A DNA stretch of 11,335 nucleotides from positions 2,444-13,778 of the forward strand of contig PABS01000130.1 in the NCBI GenBank assembly GCA_002699325.1. The letters run 5' to 3'. This stretch comes from Ponticaulis sp. Its GTDB lineage: Bacteria > Pseudomonadota > Alphaproteobacteria > Caulobacterales > Hyphomonadaceae. The notes beneath the pieces are model-generated. The model made no database searches. It had not been told where the DNA came from and worked only from the letters and a program-made list of their open reading frames with translations. Of this stretch, positions 6,841 to 11,335 are shown one piece after another. Positions within the stretch are counted from its first letter, which is position 1. Every line of letters begins with the position of its first letter. The translations under genes and the position numbers were made by a program.

Positions 6841-8338
6841 TGCCCTCTCCATCAGGGCGACACACCCGTAGCACTTCCTGAGCGGTTGTTACGCCTTCGC
6901 GGACTTGCTGAACGCCGTTCTGGAAGAGGCTCTCGCTCGTCTTGAAGGCATGAGCTTCCATTTCATGTTCGGACGCCTCATCATGGATCAGACGGCGCAG
7001 GGTCTGGTCAATCGGTATGAGTTCGAACACACCAGCGCGGCCTTCAAAGCCTGTACTGCTGCAGGCCATGCAGCCTTTTTCGCGGTAGAAGGTCATCTCA
7101 GTGCCTGGAGCGAGGCCAAGCGATTTCAGCTCGTAATCATCGGGTTGATACGGCTCACGGCACGACTTGCAGAGCCGGCGTACAAGACGCTGAGCCAGCA
7201 CGCCACGGAGCGTAGAGCTTAGAAGGAAGGGCTCAATCCCCATATCGCGCAGGCGCGTCACCGCGGCGATTGCGGAGTTTGTGTGCACCGTCGACAACAC
7301 AAGGTGGCCTGTCAGCGACGCCTGTACGGCGATCTCGGCGGTCTCAAGGTCACGAATCTCACCGACCATAACGACATCAGGGTCCTGACGCAGAATGGCG
7401 CGCAGGCCGGCCGCAAAAGTCAGCCCAACCTTTGTGTTGACCTGCGTCTGCCCTACGCCATCGAGGCCGTACTCAATCGGGTCTTCGACTGTCAGAATAT
7501 TCCGGGTCTGATTGTTCAGCATGGAGAGGCCAGAATACAGCGTCGTCGTTTTACCGGAGCCCGTCGGACCCGTAACCAGCACAATCCCGTTCGGGCTCTT
7601 CAGAAGTTCGCGGAAGACGTCCAGCGAGGCCTCTTCCATCCCCAGATCACGCAGGCTGAGGCGCGCCTGGTCTTTGTCCAGAAGCCGCAGTACCACCCGC
7701 TCGCCATAACGCGAGGGCAGGGTCGAAACCCGAACATCAATAGATCGCCCACCGAGCGCCAGAGAGATCCGGCCATCCTGTGGCATGCGCTTTTCGGCAA
7801 TATCGAGCCGCGCCATGACCTTAATCCGCGAGACAAGCAAGGGCGCAAGCCGCCGGGATGGTGAGAGCACATCCTGCAGAACGCCGTCGATCCGGTAGCG
7901 AATGGAGAGCTTGTCTTCATAGGGCTCAATGTGGATATCCGAGGCGCGTCGCTTCACCGCCTCGAAAATCAGCCCGTTGATGAGCTTGATGATGGGTGCG
8001 TCGTCATCCGCGTCCAGAAGGTCGGCCGTCTGCGGAATACCTTCTACAAGGCTCGCAAGATCTTCGCGCTCGTCCAGCCCGCTTTCCTGATAGTCTTCTT
8101 CGATGCCCTTGCCCGCATAAACAGTCGAAAGCATCTGATCGAATTCATTTCGATTGAGCGGTTTCAGTTCGATGATGGGGCCGGCGGCACGGCGGGCTTC
8201 GATAACCGCTTTCACGCGCGCGCCCTCGCGAACGCCAAGCACACAACCCGCACCCTCCTCTTCAGCTGCCGGAAGAATGAGTACGCCATGATCCTTGGCG
8301 AAATTATAGGTTATGGTCTGGTCTGCCTGCGAGGGCAT
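6827..8338 (-). CDS. gspE: Type II secretion system ATPase GspE
   Basis: A 503-residue cytoplasmic hexameric ATPase that drives secretion. An N-terminal domain (to about 110) docks on GspL. The N2 domain includes [21 protein letters not shown] (132-152). The catalytic domain has Walker [10 protein letters not shown] (257-265, K263), an Asp box VEDPIEY (284-290), Walker [13 protein letters not shown] (319-330), and a His box around [12 protein letters not shown] (343-354). The zinc-binding tetracysteine is complete: C390-x2-C393 and C423-x2-C426. This separates it from metal-free relatives and supports GspE/PilB-type identity; the gsp context settles GspE. The gene starts 52 bp after gspD, the largest gap in the operon, with a weakly placed AGGA upstream. 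All catalytic motifs are intact. Confidence 0.98.
   Translation of the reverse strand: MPSQADQTITYNFAKDHGVLILPAAEEEGAGCVLGVREGARVKAVIEARRAAGPIIELKPLNRNEFDQMLSTVYAGKGIEEDYQESGLDEREDLASLVEGIPQTADLLDADDDAPIIKLINGLIFEAVKRRASDIHIEPYEDKLSIRYRIDGVLQDVLSPSRRLAPLLVSRIKVMARLDIAEKRMPQDGRISLALGGRSIDVRVSTLPSRYGERVVLRLLDKDQARLSLRDLGMEEASLDVFRELLKSPNGIVLVTGPTGSGKTTTLYSGLSMLNNQTRNILTVEDPIEYGLDGVGQTQVNTKVGLTFAAGLRAILRQDPDVVMVGEIRDLETAEIAVQASLTGHLVLSTVHTNSAIAAVTRLRDMGIEPFLLSSTLRGVLAQRLVRRLCKSCREPYQPDDYELKSLGLAPGTEMTFYREKGCMACSSTGFEGRAGVFELIPIDQTLRRLIHDEASEHEMEAHAFKTSESLFQNGVQQVREGVTTAQEVLRVCRPDGEGNANI
6843..6850 (-). promoter_or_regulatory. Shine-Dalgarno deciding the gspF start
   Basis: GGAGAGGG lies directly upstream of ATG 6840, with its GGAG part six bases away. 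It favours this codon over the ATG at 6852, which overlaps the site itself and has no clear site of its own. Confidence 0.6.
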
Positions 8339-8363
8339 TCAGTCATCTTTCCTAAAGAGACCA

Positions 8364-8380
8364 GGCCGATGGGCCCGGCC
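8364..8380 (-). other. Small GC-rich hairpin in the gspD-gspE gap
   Basis: In the 52-bp intergenic gap a 5-bp perfect stem (GGCCG / CGGCC) encloses a 7-base loop. On the transcribed strand it is followed by TGGTCTCTTT, not a clean U-run, so it is at best a weak attenuator or an mRNA processing/stability element between the secretin and the downstream genes. This is the only junction in the operon with room for such a structure. A chance GC-rich palindrome is equally possible. Confidence 0.3.
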
Positions 8381-8390
8381 GTCACCAAAA

Positions 8391-10343
8391 TTACGACCCG
8401 GGAGGCGCGGCACCCAGAACGTCTGAAACAAACTCATCCATCAGCGAGCCATCCCCTTCACTTCGCATCAGCTCCTGAGCGCGAAGATAACGGAATTTCT
8501 GGGTTGTCGTGAGACGGACATCTTCAGGGTCGCGCACAATTGTCGGACGGATAAACACCATGAGATTGGTCTTCACATTCGTCTTACCGCGAGACTTAAA
8601 CAGTGGCCCCACGCCCGGAAGGTCACCGAGAATTGGCACCTGAGAATTGCTTATGGAGGAGGTCTGTTCAACCAGACCTCCGAGGACAATGATTTCACCA
8701 TCATCTGCCACGACAGTCGTCGTAATCGAGCGCTTGTTCGTAATGAACTCTCCGCTTGCGATTGCGTCAGCAACGTTCGAGGCTTCCTGATAAATGGACA
8801 GCTTCACAGAGTCGCCCTCGCCGATTTGCGGCGTTACGTCCAGCTGCACACCCACATTCTTGCGCTCAACCGTTCGGAACGGGTTGGAGTTGTCGCTGCC
8901 CAACACTTCGCCGGTTGTGATCGGGATTTCCTGACCCACAATGATGGAAGAGGTCTCGTTATCCACCGCCATCAACATCGGTGTCGACAGAATGTTTGAC
9001 GCCACATCGCGCTCAACGGCGTTCAAGATGACACCAAACAGTGTGTCGCCTGATACGCCGCCACCGCCAAGGGTCAGGCCTTCAAGGCCAAGAAGTGACG
9101 ATATCGCTGCGTCCTGGAACTGGTTCGAGCCATCTCCCGATAGCCCGCCCTCACTCGCCAGCGCGCCTGTCAGCGCAAGCATATTCGGCGCTGAACGGGA
9201 ATAGTTGGTTGACGCAAAGGGAATGTCATCGCCGGTACCTGAGACGACGAACTGTAAACCCAGTTCATCAACTGCATTATCGGACATCTCAACGACGATG
9301 GCTTCGACAAGCACCTGAGGACGGCGCACGTCAAGCGACTGGACAACACGCTCAATGGCTTCGAGCATTTCAAAATCTGCGCTGATGATGAGCGAGTTTG
9401 TCGGCTCATGGGCGGAGATTGTTGGTCCGATACCAGACGTTTCGCCTGCGCCCTGTTGCTCGGCGATGGCGCCGGTCAGACGGTCCAGCACAGGTACGAT
9501 CTGTTCAGCTTTGGCATTATTCAGCGCGATCACACGGATATTGTCCCGCTTGCGCTCCGTCTCATCAAGTCGGCGGGCGACCTGAAGCGCCTTGATCACC
9601 GCAACCTGATCCCCACGAATGATGACGGAATTGGTCGACTCCGATGCCGCCACAGAGAAGTTCATGGCAAATTCGTCTGTCAGTCCATTAAGGATGGTTT
9701 CCATCTCGCGGGCCGGGACATTGCGCAGTTCCAGCGTCTCGACCATGGATTGATCTTCGTCCAGCTGAGCGACAATCTCGCGAACGCGCGCCATGTTCGA
9801 CGCATAATCGACCACCACCAGCGTATTGCTGTTTTTGTTGGCGACGACCTGCCCGGCCGGGTTGATCACCGGCTTGATCATCTGCGCAGCTTCAACGGCG
9901 TTGAAATATTTGAGCTTCAGGATCTGAGTCACGAAGAGCTCACCATCCCGCCCGCGGCTGGTCACACTGGCATCACTGCTGGCGGTTTGCTCGGGAACGA
10001 TCCGATAGGTTCGGTCACCCGCAGGGACAGCGACAAACTGGTGAACGCGCAAAGTGGACAGGAATACGTCAAACACTTCGCTGGTCGTCAGCGGGGTCTG
10101 CGAGGTAACGGTGACGCGGCCGCGCACCTGGGGGTGCACGATAAACGTGTAGCCCGTGACGATGGACACGTCCTCAATCAGGTCCGTCAGCTCGACATCG
10201 CTGAGATTGATGCGGTGGCGCTGTTGATCTGCTGGCGTATCCATCTGCGCGGAAGCCTGTGGCAGGGCCAACAGAAGGGCTCCCGCAGAAATGGCTCCCA
10301 GTAGAAGATGCGATATACCGTGTCGTGATCGCTTCAAATTCAT
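8391..10343 (-). CDS. gspD: Type II secretion system secretin GspD
   Basis: A 650-residue outer-membrane channel forming a multimeric ring. The Sec signal peptide covers 1-32 (KRSR basic end, hydrophobic core, ASA|Q cleavage). Then come N0 (about 43-117), N1 (137-197), N2 (200-262) and N3 (267-340) periplasmic domains, and the secretin domain (about 342-600). Key motifs include VGQEIPITTG (469-478), NPFRTVERKNVG (487-498), TPQIGEGDSV (504-513) and the secretin signature VPILGDLPGVGPLFKS (569-584). A Gly/Ser-rich stretch (about 395-430) corresponds to the gate region. The C-terminal tail (about 605-650) resembles an S-domain that in other systems binds a pilotin. The frame stays open 57 codons upstream inside gspC, but the ATG at 10343 gives a proper signal peptide, a GGGGA site, and a 1-bp gap after gspC. 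Confidence 0.98.
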   Translation of the reverse strand: MNLKRSRHGISHLLLGAISAGALLLALPQASAQMDTPADQQRHRINLSDVELTDLIEDVSIVTGYTFIVHPQVRGRVTVTSQTPLTTSEVFDVFLSTLRVHQFVAVPAGDRTYRIVPEQTASSDASVTSRGRDGELFVTQILKLKYFNAVEAAQMIKPVINPAGQVVANKNSNTLVVVDYASNMARVREIVAQLDEDQSMVETLELRNVPAREMETILNGLTDEFAMNFSVAASESTNSVIIRGDQVAVIKALQVARRLDETERKRDNIRVIALNNAKAEQIVPVLDRLTGAIAEQQGAGETSGIGPTISAHEPTNSLIISADFEMLEAIERVVQSLDVRRPQVLVEAIVVEMSDNAVDELGLQFVVSGTGDDIPFASTNYSRSAPNMLALTGALASEGGLSGDGSNQFQDAAISSLLGLEGLTLGGGGVSGDTLFGVILNAVERDVASNILSTPMLMAVDNETSSIIVGQEIPITTGEVLGSDNSNPFRTVERKNVGVQLDVTPQIGEGDSVKLSIYQEASNVADAIASGEFITNKRSITTTVVADDGEIIVLGGLVEQTSSISNSQVPILGDLPGVGPLFKSRGKTNVKTNLMVFIRPTIVRDPEDVRLTTTQKFRYLRAQELMRSEGDGSLMDEFVSDVLGAAPPGS

Positions 10344-10344
10344 A

Positions 10345-11319
10345 TCAATCCCCAACACTATTCCCGATAGTGACTCTTCTGGTGAACGACTGGCCGTCAC
10401 GTTCCAGTGCAAAATTAAGAATATTTTCTCTGCGCATGGACTCGTAGATCTCCGCAAGAGATTCCTCATCGAAGCGCATTCCGTTGACAGAAATAAGGAC
10501 ATCGCCTTCAGCAACGGCGAACTCTTTCATCATTTGAGGATCTGACACAGACTGAATGATCAGCTGTGGCTGGCCGTCATCGCCTGCGACACGCGTCAAA
10601 TTGAGGCGCTCGTTGAATTCATCGACAGAGGACAGCGTGATGGATTTACTGAGAACCAGGTCCGAACCACCGGGCGCCTCAGACCCTTGCGGCGTCCGGC
10701 CAGAGACAGCGGCTTCGAGCCGCGCAGTGCTCGAATAATCCACAGCACCAGATGATTGCGAGGGTGCTGGCGAGGGTCGGTTATCGACTTCGCCGAGCAC
10801 ACTTTTTTCGCGCACGTATAGCGCTTCCCTCTGACCATTCCGGATCAGGATCACCCGATCATCAAGAATTCGATCGACGGTTACGCCTGCAACCACGCTG
10901 TCGCCTTCCTGATAGCGATCTTCGGACCCGTCTGGCGTCTTTATCCGAACGCTGCTCTCTTTCGGATTGCTCACGGCAATAATGGACTTGATCGAAAGGT
11001 TCAGCGTGGTTTCCGGCGCGTCTTCCTCGACAACTTCCACAACCTCAACATTGCGATTGAACGGGTCGAATTCCTGCAAGACGCGTGGGTCGGCTGAAAA
11101 ACTCGTGGGCGTTTTCTGCTGGGCAGAGGCGTCAGAGGTGACAGGCATATCAACCGTCGAGGTTGGTGCCATGACGATCCAGAACAGTCGCGCTAGCAGC
11201 AGGCCGCACAAAATTACAAGCGCCAGATCTACAGCGAGCCCGAATCCTCGACCGACAGCACCTCGGCGCTGCAGGATCGCTGATCCGACTTCTCCTGCTT
11301 TCACTGTTTCACCCAACAC
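10345..11319 (-). CDS. gspC: Type II secretion system protein C (GspC), PDZ type
   Basis: A 324-residue inner-membrane protein that connects the platform to the secretin and takes part in substrate recruitment. A cytoplasmic tail (1-25) precedes one membrane helix (about 27-49), a linker, the HR domain (about 84-170, starting FDPFNRN) that in the family contacts GspD N0, a Ser/Pro/Gly-rich linker (about 180-225) and a C-terminal PDZ domain (about 250-318, with EGDVLISVNG at 271-280). The start is uncertain. GTG at 11319 is the first start codon after an in-frame stop; GTG at codon 6 (11304) is an alternative with GGGTGA upstream. No in-frame ATG is available before the membrane helix. Only 16 bases upstream are visible, so the promoter cannot be judged. 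Confidence 0.95.
   Translation of the reverse strand: MLGETVKAGEVGSAILQRRGAVGRGFGLAVDLALVILCGLLLARLFWIVMAPTSTVDMPVTSDASAQQKTPTSFSADPRVLQEFDPFNRNVEVVEVVEEDAPETTLNLSIKSIIAVSNPKESSVRIKTPDGSEDRYQEGDSVVAGVTVDRILDDRVILIRNGQREALYVREKSVLGEVDNRPSPAPSQSSGAVDYSSTARLEAAVSGRTPQGSEAPGGSDLVLSKSITLSSVDEFNERLNLTRVAGDDGQPQLIIQSVSDPQMMKEFAVAEGDVLISVNGMRFDEESLAEIYESMRRENILNFALERDGQSFTRRVTIGNSVGD
10349..10353 (-). promoter_or_regulatory. Shine-Dalgarno deciding the gspD start
   Basis: GGGGA sits five bases before ATG at 10343, just inside the end of gspC. It supports the start that begins with a signal peptide instead of the longer open frame overlapping gspC. Confidence 0.7.
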
Positions 11320-11335
11320 ACACTCATTTCATGAT

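Noticed and set aside
8361..8383. Rho-independent terminator after gspD
   Set aside because: The stem is only 5 bp and no uninterrupted U-tract follows on the minus strand; gspE-N must be expressed from the same direction, so full termination is unlikely.
9408..10304. 298-codon plus-strand open frame opposite gspD
   Set aside because: It lies wholly antisense to a strongly supported secretin gene. Its translation shows no recognisable domain, and its Arg/His/Gly-rich composition is typical of the complement of a GC-rich gene.
10344..10514. 57-residue N-terminal extension of GspD overlapping gspC
   Set aside because: The internal ATG at 10343 has a Shine-Dalgarno and is followed at once by a good Sec signal peptide; the extension would bury the signal peptide and duplicate gspC coding sequence.

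Overview
The window is almost entirely one minus-strand operon encoding a type II secretion system (T2SS, general secretory pathway). Read 5'->3' on the minus strand (right to left), the order is gspC-D-E-F-G-H-I-J-K-L-M-N, followed by the beginning of a small lipoprotein gene that runs off the left edge. All twelve gsp genes look intact. This is the canonical gene order, and every protein carries the landmarks of its family.

The organism is probably an alphaproteobacterium, possibly a Caulobacterales/Hyphomonadales-type marine or aquatic bacterium. This is an inference from moderately high GC, the style of the proteins, and a lipoprotein at the end of the gsp cluster. It is not proven by any marker gene in the window.

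Layout, right to left: 11319-10345 gspC (inner-membrane clamp to the secretin, with a PDZ domain); 10343-8391 gspD (outer-membrane secretin); a 52-bp gap with a small hairpin; 8338-6827 gspE (ATPase); 6840-5626 gspF (polytopic platform protein); 5613-5134 gspG (major pseudopilin); 5133-4621 gspH, 4646-4245 gspI, 4255-3641 gspJ and 3644-2628 gspK (minor pseudopilins); 2631-1426 gspL, 1429-944 gspM and 947-204 gspN (assembly platform and accessory); 200-1 5' part of a lipoprotein gene. No gene-free stretch exceeds about 55 bp. No tRNA, rRNA, mobile element, CRISPR or strong terminator was seen.

Together the products form the full trans-envelope machine. GspE powers GspF/L/M, which assemble the GspG pseudopilus capped by H/I/J/K. 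GspC links the platform to the GspD channel, through which folded periplasmic proteins leave the cell. The prepilin peptidase (GspO) needed to process the five pseudopilins is not in the window, nor is a recognisable pilotin (GspS). Most junctions are start/stop overlaps of 4 to 26 bp, so translational coupling along one mRNA is likely. Several starts were moved inward from the longest open frame because Shine-Dalgarno sites, overlaps and prepilin or signal-peptide geometry favour the internal codon.

I see no previously undescribed system. The least explained element is the truncated lipoprotein at the left edge.
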